NCBI GenBank assembly: GCA_905203995.1
Contig: CAJKXZ010000016.1
Location: 1 to 22,128, forward strand
DNA length: 22,128 nt
Origin: an uncultured Methanomassiliicoccus sp.
GTDB lineage: Archaea; Thermoplasmatota; Thermoplasmata; Methanomassiliicoccales; Methanomassiliicoccaceae
Direction: 5' to 3'
Part shown: positions 6,535-11,709 of the stretch, one piece after another
Position numbering within the stretch: position 1 is the first letter of the stretch
How the letters are laid out: each line of letters starts with the position of its first letter
The notes under the pieces: generated by a model
The model's database searches: none
Told to the model about the DNA's origin: nothing
What the model saw: only the letters and a program-made list of their open reading frames with translations
Translations under genes and position numbers: made by a program

Positions 6535-6758
6535 AGATTAGCTTCTCATTCTTAAAAAATTCAAAACTTTAACAGCGTAAAACTAGACTGCGGAGGATGC
6601 TTTGCTTAAGATCGTCTTGGGAAGTCTTGCAATATGTGATCGGCTGCACTTCAGCCATCAAACCCCATAAAACCATGAATCATCGGTTGATTTCCACTCT
6701 CTTTTCTAAAAATTTAGGCATACCAAAACATTTATTAGGGATGACTAAACTATAGGGA

Positions 6759-6774
6759 TTTAGGAAGTCCTAAA
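6759..6774. promoter_or_regulatory. Palindrome beside a TATA-like box
   Basis: TTTAGGA (6759-6765) and TCCTAAA (6768-6774) are perfect inverted arms around AG. A TATA-like ACTATAGGG lies immediately upstream (6748-6756) and a GGAGG ribosome site follows at 6788-6792. It could be the operator of the short frames that start at 6796 or 6800. Confidence 0.35.
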
Positions 6775-6799
6775 AGTGGACAACTACGGAGGCGCATGA

Positions 6800-6880
6800 A
6801 TGGTAAAATATGCACAACTGAACAACGAGCGCAGACGACAGACAAACTGGTATGCAGGTGGTGAGTCAAATCAGCAATGA
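6800..6880 (+). CDS. Possible 26-aa basic peptide
   Basis: The frame MVKYAQLNNERRRQTNWY... begins 7 nt after GGAGG (6788-6792) and ends in TGA at 6878-6880. It has no recognisable domain. Its ribosome site and the nearby promoter-like palindrome are the only support, and an ATG at 6796 in another frame competes for the same site. Confidence 0.25.
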   Translation: MVKYAQLNNERRRQTNWYAGGESNQQ

Positions 6881-7091
6881 AGATGGCGACTGCAACTGTC
6901 TTTTCTGCCCCAACCGGGGGAAATGCGCTTGCAAAAAGAAAACTGAGTAAACCCGACTAGTCAATGGAAATAGATACACCCAAAGCGAACAGCAGCGGAT
7001 CAAAGTCTCCTCCTCTGACCACTTCCGCTGCCCAACCTGCTCTTGCCAGCGGGTTACTTTTTACAGCATTTACAAAACCACATTTTTTTAA
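6852..7091 (+). pseudogene. Cys-rich zinc-ribbon-like frame broken by a stop
   Basis: One frame runs from ATG 6852 to TAA 7089-7091 with a single internal TAA at 6948-6950. Before the stop it encodes a 32-aa peptide with CNCLFCPNRGKCAC (Cys-x-Cys-x2-Cys-x5-Cys-x-Cys). After the stop the frame continues with FRCPTCSCQRVTFYSIYK (Cys-x2-Cys-x-Cys). Two Cys clusters on either side of a basic linker are the pattern of zinc ribbons, including those at the N-terminus of some transposases, so this may be a decayed insertion-sequence or regulator fragment. Alternatively, only the 32-aa peptide (6852-6950) is made, as a metal-binding microprotein. No ribosome site stands before 6852. Confidence 0.35.
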
Positions 7092-7104
7092 AAGATGATT
7101 ATAG

Positions 7105-7121
7105 CTAGCCTTGGTGGCTAG
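7105..7121. terminator. Short hairpin
   Basis: CTAGCC (7105-7110) and GGCTAG (7116-7121) pair around TTGGT, and the stem can extend through ATAG/CTAT with one bulge. It lies after the Cys-rich frame and beyond the RHH hairpin on the other strand. A minus-strand transcript would meet a T-poor then AAAAAAA sequence, so its role is unclear. Confidence 0.3.
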
Positions 7122-7138
7122 ACTATCTAAGGTGTTTG

Positions 7139-7175
7139 AAGAACCCGCTTGTGTTTATGCACAAGCCAAGTTCTT
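7139..7175 (-). terminator. Two-part hairpin after the third RHH gene
   Basis: An outer 6-bp stem (AAGAAC 7139-7144 with GTTCTT 7170-7175), a 2 x 3 nt internal loop, a 7-bp inner stem (GCTTGTG 7147-7153 with CACAAGC 7160-7166) and a 6-nt loop. It starts 6 nt after the RHH stop codon on the minus strand. No T-run follows on that strand. Confidence 0.6.
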
Positions 7176-7181
7176 GTTGGT

Positions 7182-7355
7182 TTATTCGTCGTCTTCGTCG
7201 ATTACCCTTCCATGGGCCTTCATGTACCTGAGGATACAGACTTCCACGGCATGAGACAGGCTCGAAAATTCTCTTGATTCTACTTTAGTCTCAAGATACT
7301 TTATGATCTCGGGCGGAAGAGTGATCGTGAGAGACTTCTTCTTTTCTCGTGTCAT
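7182..7355 (-). CDS. Ribbon-helix-helix protein, 57 aa
   Basis: The protein begins MTREKKKSLTITLPPEIIKY and continues LETKVESREFSSLSHAVEVCILRYMK, a textbook RHH: basic N-terminus, strand (KSLTITLP), helix 1 (PEIIKYLETKVES), turn (EFSSLS) and helix 2 (HAVEVCILRYM). A short acidic tail (VIDEDDE) ends it. Such proteins bind DNA as dimers and usually repress their own promoter; some are antitoxins, but no toxin partner overlaps this gene. The TATA-like CTTTTAAG (7377-7384) is centred 25 bases before the ATG, implying a leaderless mRNA. It is divergent from the small gene at 7557, and a palindrome lies between them. Confidence 0.8.
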   Translation of the reverse strand: MTREKKKSLTITLPPEIIKYLETKVESREFSSLSHAVEVCILRYMKAHGRVIDEDDE

Positions 7356-7376
7356 ACACCGATAATCCTTGTCGAA

Positions 7377-7384
7377 CTTTTAAG
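7377..7384 (-). promoter_or_regulatory. TATA-like box of the 57-aa RHH gene
   Basis: CTTTTAAG reads CTTAAAAG on the minus strand and is centred about 25 bases before the start codon at 7355, as in a leaderless archaeal promoter. Confidence 0.45.
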
Positions 7385-7401
7385 TATTCACAATGATTTT
7401 C

Positions 7402-7414
7402 CTTGTATAACAAG
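7402..7414. promoter_or_regulatory. Palindrome CTTGT-ATA-ACAAG, candidate RHH operator
   Basis: A perfect 5-bp inverted repeat around ATA lies in the intergenic region between the divergent RHH gene and the small plus-strand gene, just upstream of the RHH TATA-like box. Position and symmetry suit an RHH dimer site controlling one or both genes. Confidence 0.4.
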
Positions 7415-7458
7415 TAAAATTGGTGTATTTTTATGATTTACGCAGGGTTAGGGGCGTT

Positions 7459-7490
7459 AAATTATAATAAATCCGGCAGGGCGGAGGTGA
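7459..7490 (+). promoter_or_regulatory. TATA box and Shine-Dalgarno upstream of the small gene at 7557
   Basis: AAATTATAATAAAT (7459-7472) is a clear TATA element. GGAGGTGA (7483-7490) is a strong ribosome site. The first in-frame ATG is at 7557, 66 bases after the ribosome site, whereas an in-frame ACG at 7497 has ideal spacing. Confidence 0.45.
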
Positions 7491-7556
7491 CCTGAAACGT
7501 CGTTAAGGACCGGACAGTTAGCCTCCCTGCAGAAGCTCACGCGTGACGATCTCAAA

Positions 7557-7751
7557 ATGCTGTGGGAGATTCAATACACCTTACGCGATAATCTTTCTAC
7601 CGCTTACCTTGCGCAGACCGATTGCGAGATACTCATTCCCTGCCTTGAAGAAACGCGGAGTTTAATCAAAAACATGATTGCGGAATTCTCAAAACTTGAT
7701 CAAACACTCAGTGAACTATTGAATGAGTATACTGATGAGTGTCATCCCTGA
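7557..7751 (+). CDS. Small hypothetical protein, 64 aa (possibly 84 aa)
   Basis: From ATG 7557 the product is an acidic, mostly helical protein with two Cys residues (ETDC-like TDCEILIPC) and a heptad-like C-terminal helix (ETRSLIKNMIAEFSKLDQTLSELLNEY), suggesting a coiled coil. The frame stays open upstream to 7491, and the extra residues (TGQLASLQKLTRDDLK before the Met) look like normal protein sequence. The only ribosome site, GGAGGTGA at 7483-7490, suits an ACG codon at 7497, so translation may start there on a non-AUG codon, or an ATG has mutated. It is divergent from the 57-aa RHH gene and may be controlled by it. The family is not recognised. Confidence 0.55.
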   Translation: MLWEIQYTLRDNLSTAYLAQTDCEILIPCLEETRSLIKNMIAEFSKLDQTLSELLNEYTDECHP

Positions 7752-7815
7752 GTAGCATCACGCTCTGTAAAATCAGTGCTAGTCTTTGAGAGAATTAATT
7801 TTAAGAAAAGATGAG

Positions 7816-7888
7816 TGGGCTCAGCCGGATTTGAACCGGCGACCTTCGCCGTGTAAAGGCGACGTCATAACCGCTAGACCATGAGCCC
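7816..7888 (-). tRNA. tRNA-Val (anticodon UAC)
   Basis: The minus strand folds into a full cloverleaf. The acceptor stem is GGGCTCA (5') with TGAGCCC (3'), the anticodon stem TCGCC/GGCGA encloses the loop TTTACAC (anticodon TAC), and the T arm is GCCGG-TTCAAAT-CCGGC. The discriminator base is A and CCA is not encoded. There is no intron. A TATA-like element (7915-7924) lies upstream. Confidence 0.95.
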
Positions 7889-7914
7889 GTTATTATCCCC
7901 CTATTGCACATCAC

Positions 7915-7924
7915 TATTAAAAAC
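7915..7924 (-). promoter_or_regulatory. TATA-like box of tRNA-Val
   Basis: TATTAAAAAC on the plus strand (GTTTTTAATA on the minus strand) is centred about 31 bases upstream of the mature 5' end at 7888. Confidence 0.4.
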
Positions 7925-7985
7925 TAATCCATGCGGTTTCTTGTCTTGTCTTTTTTATTGTTGCCACCACTCGTCTTCATCTGCT

Positions 7986-8027
7986 AAAGTCTGTATAGTT
8001 TCTGCAGAATTATACAGACTTTTTTTT
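7986..8027 (+). terminator. 12-bp inverted repeat with T8 run (repeat copy A)
   Basis: AAAGTCTGTATA (7986-7997) and TATACAGACTTT (8011-8022) are perfect inverted arms around 13 nt, and the right arm runs into eight T residues (8020-8027). It looks like an intrinsic terminator for plus-strand transcription, yet nothing but the small gene at 7557 lies upstream on that strand. Its first 19 bases recur at 8088-8106. Confidence 0.55.
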
Positions 8028-8066
8028 CCAACAATGGAGTCTATTTTGTGTTAGTTAATCTTGCAG

Positions 8067-8135
8067 AAGTCTGTATAATCTCTATACAAAGTCTGTATAG
8101 TTTCTGTATAGTTTGTGTAAAATTATACAGACTTT
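8067..8135. repeat. Repeat copy B: direct and inverted AAGTCTGTATA with 11-bp units
   Basis: AAGTCTGTATA occurs at 8067-8077 and 8088-8099 in direct orientation and inverted at 8124-8135. The segment 8088-8135 equals copy A (7986-8022) apart from a second 11-bp GTATAGTTTNT unit and a few changes. Successive GTATA blocks are 11 bp apart, one turn of the helix. Function unknown. Confidence 0.6.
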
Positions 8136-8255
8136 TACCTGCTGAAGAATATGGATTAGTTAGTTAAGATATGACTTAGTGAGCTTAAGTAACAACCAAA
8201 ATGACCATTAAGCATTGCCGAAAATCAGACGCTTGCAAATCTTTTTAGAAAAGGT

Positions 8256-8276
8256 AACCGGGAACTGCTCCCGGTT
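8256..8276 (-). terminator. Terminator hairpin of hypE
   Basis: AACCGGGA (8256-8263) and TCCCGGTT (8269-8276) form an 8-bp stem with a 5-nt loop, 23 bases beyond the hypE stop. The minus strand continues with ACCTTTTCT, so the T-rich tail follows the hairpin in the hypE direction. Confidence 0.65.
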
Positions 8277-8299
8277 GGTATTGATTAAGAATTTATTGT

Positions 8300-9346
8300 T
8301 TAACAAATCCGCGGTACGGGATCGCCGACTGGTGTTTCAAGAATGCGGTGGCCACCGATTTCCGTTTTGAGTACGACATTCTCAAATTTGCTGGTGGCGT
8401 GACCAATAACCGCCGCATTCTTTCCCAATGGATGAGCCCGCAGGGTTTTGACAATCTCTTCAGCCATTTCCGGGACGCAGCCGATAACCACTTTGCCCTC
8501 GTTGCCGATGGTTAAAGGATCAATACCCAGCAGTTCGCAGGCACTGACGACCGTCTCGGAAAGCGGTACTAAATGCTCTTCGATTTCGATACCGATCTGC
8601 GATTTGTCGGACCACTCGTTGATGGCGTTAGCAAAGCCGCCGCGGGTGGGATCTTTCATACAGACAGCTCCGCCGGTCTGCAGTACTTCAGCAATCAAAC
8701 CGTTCAGCGGGGCGACGTCGCTCTGCAGGTCTGTTTCAAAGCCGTAGCCTTCACGGAAAGAAAGCAGTGACACGCCGTGATCACCCAACGTCCCGGAAAC
8801 AATAATCGCATCGCCTTCCTGCAGATTGTTGTCGGTCAGCCAGCGGGACTTTACCGGGCGGTATTCCGCGGCTTTCTGTAAGTTGCTGTCTAAGTAAGGG
8901 CTGCGCTTGCCGATGGCGGAAGTGGTGACAATCATTTGGTCCGCGGCACCCTGTTCGACGACTTTCGTATCGCCGGTTATGACTGGCACTCCGGCCAGCT
9001 CAGAATATTTGCCGATTGACTGCGCGATCGTTTCCAGCACCTTAATGTCCAGACCTTCTTCTAAAATCATTGAAAGCGCCATTGCCAGGGGTTTAGCGCC
9101 CATGACGGCAATATCATTCACTGTGCCGCTGACGGCCAGCGAGCCGATGTCCCCGCCGGGAAAGATCAGTGGCTTTACGGTATGGCCGTCAATCGTGAAA
9201 ACAACATCATCGACTACGGCTGAATCATCAAAGGAATCAAGAGGAACTTCTGTTTGCACTTTAGGGAAAAAAGGAATGATATGTTCCGAGAGCAGTTCAT
9301 GCATCAGCTCTCCGCCGGCTCCATCGCCCATCGCTATGCGCTTCAT
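8300..9346 (-). CDS. hypE: HypE, hydrogenase maturation (carbamoyl dehydratase)
   Basis: HypE, with HypF, makes the cyanide ligands of the [NiFe] hydrogenase active site. ATP-dependent dehydration of a thiocarboxamide on the C-terminal Cys gives the thiocyanate that is passed to the HypC-HypD complex. The 348-aa protein has the conserved GDGAGGELMHEL N-terminus, the DDSAVV and GDIGSLAVSGTVNDIAVMGAKPLAMALSMILEEG segments of the PurM/HypE ATP-binding fold, DPTRGG in the middle, and the family-specific PRIC end with the reactive Cys348. ATG 9346 matches the usual N-terminus; an upstream start would add 46 unrelated residues. No other hyp or hydrogenase gene is in the window. A TATA-like TTTAACATTT (9371-9380) lies about 29 bases upstream. 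Confidence 0.95.
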   Translation of the reverse strand: MKRIAMGDGAGGELMHELLSEHIIPFFPKVQTEVPLDSFDDSAVVDDVVFTIDGHTVKPLIFPGGDIGSLAVSGTVNDIAVMGAKPLAMALSMILEEGLDIKVLETIAQSIGKYSELAGVPVITGDTKVVEQGAADQMIVTTSAIGKRSPYLDSNLQKAAEYRPVKSRWLTDNNLQEGDAIIVSGTLGDHGVSLLSFREGYGFETDLQSDVAPLNGLIAEVLQTGGAVCMKDPTRGGFANAINEWSDKSQIGIEIEEHLVPLSETVVSACELLGIDPLTIGNEGKVVIGCVPEMAEEIVKTLRAHPLGKNAAVIGHATSKFENVVLKTEIGGHRILETPVGDPVPRIC

Positions 9347-9370
9347 AGACACGTTAACCTCTAAGCTGAG

Positions 9371-9414
9371 TTTAACATTTTTGGCCTTTTTACGGGCGGG
9401 AGGCTTTAAAGCCT
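9371..9414. promoter_or_regulatory. Divergent hypE / flavoprotein promoters
   Basis: TTTAACATTT (9371-9380) is the probable TATA element for hypE on the minus strand. AGGCTTTAAAGCCT (9401-9414) is a perfect 14-bp palindrome whose centre CTTTAAAG serves as the TATA box of the flavoprotein gene, 30 bases before its ATG. A factor binding the palindrome would compete with TBP. Confidence 0.5.
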
Positions 9415-9437
9415 TAGAAAATACTGTTCTCCGCGCT

Positions 9438-10007
9438 ATGAAAGTCATCGGCGTGAGCGGCAGTGTCCGGCGGGACGGCAACACTGTTTTGTTGTTACGA
9501 ACAGTTTTTGAAGAGTTGACCGCTGCGGGGATTGAAACGGAAGTGCTGCAACTGTGTGATCAAGAAATTGCACCCTGCCGCGGCTGCTTTGCCTGCAAGA
9601 AAGGTCGCTGCATCATCGATGATGATTTCACGGCTTGTCTGCAACAGGTAACAGAAGCTGACGGCCTCATTCTCGCTTCACCCGTCTATTCTGCTGACGT
9701 TTCCGCTAAAATGAAAGCGTTTCTTGAACGGGCAGGAGTCGTCATCGCCACGAATCCCAATCCTCTGCGGCATAAGGTGGGCGCAGCAATTGCCGCGGTG
9801 CGTCGCGGCGGTGGTTTGACTGCCGTCGACACCATGAATCATTTTCTACTCAACAAAGAAGTCTTCCTTGTTGGTTCCACTTATTGGAACATGGTTTATG
9901 GCAAAGAGATCGGCGAGGTCTTAAATGATGAAGAAGGGATGGCCAACATGCGCAACTTAGGCCGGAATATGGCTTACCTCCTGCAACAGCTGCACAAAGA
10001 TGAATGA
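9438..10007 (+). CDS. NAD(P)H-dependent FMN reductase / iron-sulfur flavoprotein
   Basis: The 189-aa protein has the flavodoxin-like fold of the FMN reductase family: an N-terminal FMN-phosphate loop (GSVRRDGNT, residues 8-16), SPVYSADVSAKMKAFLERAG, and a C-terminal helical tail. Cys47-x2-Cys50-x2-Cys53-x4-Cys58 (CRGCFACKKGRC) is the compact motif that binds a [4Fe-4S] cluster in archaeal iron-sulfur flavoproteins, which pass electrons to or from ferredoxin and help to reduce oxygen or peroxide. ATG 9438 is chosen because it gives the standard MKVIGVSGS start; a longer open frame upstream is antisense to hypE. Divergent from hypE. Confidence 0.88.
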   Translation: MKVIGVSGSVRRDGNTVLLLRTVFEELTAAGIETEVLQLCDQEIAPCRGCFACKKGRCIIDDDFTACLQQVTEADGLILASPVYSADVSAKMKAFLERAGVVIATNPNPLRHKVGAAIAAVRRGGGLTAVDTMNHFLLNKEVFLVGSTYWNMVYGKEIGEVLNDEEGMANMRNLGRNMAYLLQQLHKDE

Positions 10008-10097
10008 ATGATCAGATTCATAATACTAAATTACTAATTTTTAAATAAACCATGAGCTCTCGTTACTAAGCCGACGAATCGCTTGGCCAACGACTTC

Positions 10098-10820
10098 TCA
10101 AAACAATCGCTTGCCGTCGGTGATATCGATGCCCAGCTCTTTTGCCCGGCTGGCCTGCTTAAACGGATTGATTTTTTCAACTACCCCGTCATGTCTAAAA
10201 AACGAACCAGTATTTTTGAACCAGAAAGTTACACCGGCCTGGACACACTGCTCACGGAGGCTAAGCACCCACTCGTAGTTGCATTCCCGCGCTTCCCGCC
10301 CGGTTTCCCCGCCTACCGAAACATGCTCTACTCCCTGAAGGTAGGGAGTCAAATCAATCGCTTCTAACAGGGGAGCACAGGCAATAAAACGCCGCTTTAT
10401 GGGGTAGGATAAAAACAAAGGCAGCCGGTAATCCGCCGAGCTTTGATTTTCTACAGTGCAGCCGAGGTAGACATTGTCGTAACCAGCACCCCAATCGGCG
10501 GGAAGCGAAACGGGAAAACGGTCAATTCGTTTGGTCAAAATTAAAAAGTCTATGTCGCTTCTTTCTTTGATAATCGCCCAGATCTCTTTACGCCATTCAT
10601 CAGCTTCGGGCAGGAAAAAGTCAGTGGCAAAACAGGTCGCAAGAATTTTGTTCCCTTTGATATTATATTCGCCCTTGGCATTGCGGCGGAGTGGCCAATC
10701 AAATTTATCTGTTTTTTGAATGGTGTTCTGTCCATATCGTTTGGCGTGCGGCCCGTAGTAATAGCAGTTGGTGCAGCCATCGCTTAGTGGATAACAACCC
10801 GTCCATGGTTCCCAGTTCAT
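10098..10820 (-). CDS. DUF5131 (phage Gp37/Gp68-like) radical-SAM-type protein, 240 aa
   Basis: The protein starts MNWEPWTGCYPLSDGCTNCYYYG. Cys9, Cys16 and Cys19 form the cysteine cluster of this family, which is related to radical-SAM proteins and is found in phages, plasmids and many genomes. Later conserved segments are FLPEADEWRKEIW, FLILTKRIDRF, NVYLGCTVENQ, SVGGETGREAREC and FWFKNTG. The predicted fold is a TIM barrel binding a [4Fe-4S] cluster; no biochemical role is established that I can name with confidence. It converges with the flavoprotein gene. No operon partner is visible. Its family association suggests possible acquisition by transfer. Confidence 0.85.
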   Translation of the reverse strand: MNWEPWTGCYPLSDGCTNCYYYGPHAKRYGQNTIQKTDKFDWPLRRNAKGEYNIKGNKILATCFATDFFLPEADEWRKEIWAIIKERSDIDFLILTKRIDRFPVSLPADWGAGYDNVYLGCTVENQSSADYRLPLFLSYPIKRRFIACAPLLEAIDLTPYLQGVEHVSVGGETGREARECNYEWVLSLREQCVQAGVTFWFKNTGSFFRHDGVVEKINPFKQASRAKELGIDITDGKRLF

Positions 10821-10966
10821 GTGCAGCCTCGGATTCTTCCGTTTCCTTCGTGAATGGAATGAATTCTCTCAACTTATTACTTTAGTTTATTTTCTAAAGA
10901 TCGCAACTTATTTTACAAAATAGAATGAAAATTCAATTATGCAAAAGAAACACGTAAATGTAGTGA

Positions 10967-11006
10967 AGTACTATATGGGAGAGATAGTATTAAGATAATA
11001 TTATCT
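10967..11006. promoter_or_regulatory. Promoter and operator of the methyltransferase gene
   Basis: AGTACTAT (10967-10974) and ATAGTATT (10984-10991) form an imperfect inverted repeat with 9 nt between. A perfect 14-bp palindrome AGATAATATTATCT (10993-11006) follows and includes the TATA-like core, about 26-30 bases before the ATG at 11029. The first motif has a close counterpart upstream of the binding-protein gene (11653-11678). Confidence 0.5.
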
Positions 11007-11028
11007 AATATTACCGGTGGGTGAGATC

Positions 11029-11649
11029 ATGAGTGAGCCTTGTTCTAAGCGTATCAATCCGAAGCAGAGGGAGTTTTTTAACGAACGAGCGGAAATCTGG
11101 GATACGATTACTACGCACGATGCGGAGAAAGTTGCTTACATCGTTTCCCTGCTGGGTTTAAAAGGTGATGAACGGATTATGGATGTAGGAACAGGCACCG
11201 GCGTCATGATTCCTTTTTATGAAGAAAAATTAACTTCCGGCTCCATTCTGGCTGTCGACTACTCTGAAAAAATGATTGAAGTCGCCAAAAAGAAATTCCC
11301 CGAGCAGGAACACCCCGTGGTTTTTCAGGTGGCCGACATCTACAATCTGCAGTTAAAACCGGAGTTTGATCTCATCGTTTGTTATTCTTGTTTCCCGCAT
11401 TTCCCCAATCAGCCGTTAGCAGTTTCACATCTGGCGACAGGGCTCAAAGCCGGCGGTAAATTGGTGGTTGCCCACTCAGCTTCCCGTGATCACATCAACA
11501 ATGTACATGTCGAAGCGGGCAAGGTTGTTTCCACTGATTTTCTACCGCCGATGGCTGAATTGGTGGCGATGATGACGGCCGCCGGTTTGCAGCCAGTCTT
11601 TCAACGTGATGATGAGGAGTATTACGTAACCATCGCTTTTAGGCCTTAG
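11029..11649 (+). CDS. Class I SAM-dependent methyltransferase, 206 aa
   Basis: Motif I is MDVGTGTGVMIPFYE (about residues 51-65), followed by LAVDYSEKMIEVAKKKFP, VADIYNL and the post-motif DLIVCYSCFPHFPNQ and GLKAGGKLVVAHSASR. These define a class I (UbiE/Methyltransf_11-like) enzyme of ordinary length; its substrate is unknown. The C-terminal EEYYVTIAF may form the last strand. ATG 11029 is preferred over GTG 11017 because GGTGAG then lies just before it. It precedes, by 60 bases, the ABC-importer genes and shares an operator-like motif with them, so it may modify the imported chelate or corrinoid. It ends in TAG. Confidence 0.88.
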   Translation: MSEPCSKRINPKQREFFNERAEIWDTITTHDAEKVAYIVSLLGLKGDERIMDVGTGTGVMIPFYEEKLTSGSILAVDYSEKMIEVAKKKFPEQEHPVVFQVADIYNLQLKPEFDLIVCYSCFPHFPNQPLAVSHLATGLKAGGKLVVAHSASRDHINNVHVEAGKVVSTDFLPPMAELVAMMTAAGLQPVFQRDDEEYYVTIAFRP

Positions 11650-11652
11650 CGT

Positions 11653-11690
11653 AATACTATTCTCTAAAAAGTAGTATTGATATAGTATAG
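11653..11690 (+). promoter_or_regulatory. Promoter and operator of the binding-protein gene
   Basis: AATACTAT (11653-11660) and GTAGTATT (11671-11678) form an inverted repeat with 10 nt between. The TATA box GATATAGTATAG (11679-11690) follows and is centred 26 bases before the ATG at 11710, a leaderless arrangement. The arms match those upstream of the methyltransferase. Confidence 0.6.
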
Positions 11691-11709
11691 CGTCAATACG
11701 GTAGTCCAT

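Larger units (their letters stand above)
6541..7181. other. Mostly non-coding accessory stretch with short frames and hairpins
   Basis: No full-length gene is visible. Contents are a TTTAGGA-AG-TCCTAAA palindrome (6759-6774) next to a TATA-like ACTATAGGG, a GGAGG at 6788-6792, several very short overlapping frames, a Cys-rich frame interrupted by one stop (6852-7091), a hairpin with 6-bp stem CTAGCC/GGCTAG at 7105-7121, and the hairpin that follows the RHH gene (7139-7175). The pattern suggests a decayed or very compact accessory locus. Confidence 0.5.
7889..8299. other. Intergenic region with phased repeats, no gene
   Basis: No coding frame is supported. The stretch holds the tRNA-Val promoter, the two related inverted-repeat elements at 7986-8027 and 8067-8135, and the hypE terminator hairpin (8256-8276). 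Confidence 0.6.

Noticed and set aside
6877..7097. Frame starting at 6877 that stays open through a TAG, possible pyrrolysine protein
   Set aside because: Composition is unlike protein, it is out of frame with the Cys-rich frame that has clear motifs, and no ribosome site supports it.
7182..7751. Toxin-antitoxin pair made of the RHH protein and the small protein at 7557
   Set aside because: The genes are divergent and separated by about 200 bases, not in the usual overlapping operon, and the small protein has no toxin motif.
8907..9437. Upstream extension of the flavoprotein frame by 177 codons
   Set aside because: This part is antisense to hypE and low-complexity in composition; the flavoprotein has a standard N-terminus at 9438.
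9347..9484. 46-residue N-terminal extension of HypE
   Set aside because: It does not match HypE N-termini, and it would run through the divergent promoter and the flavoprotein start.
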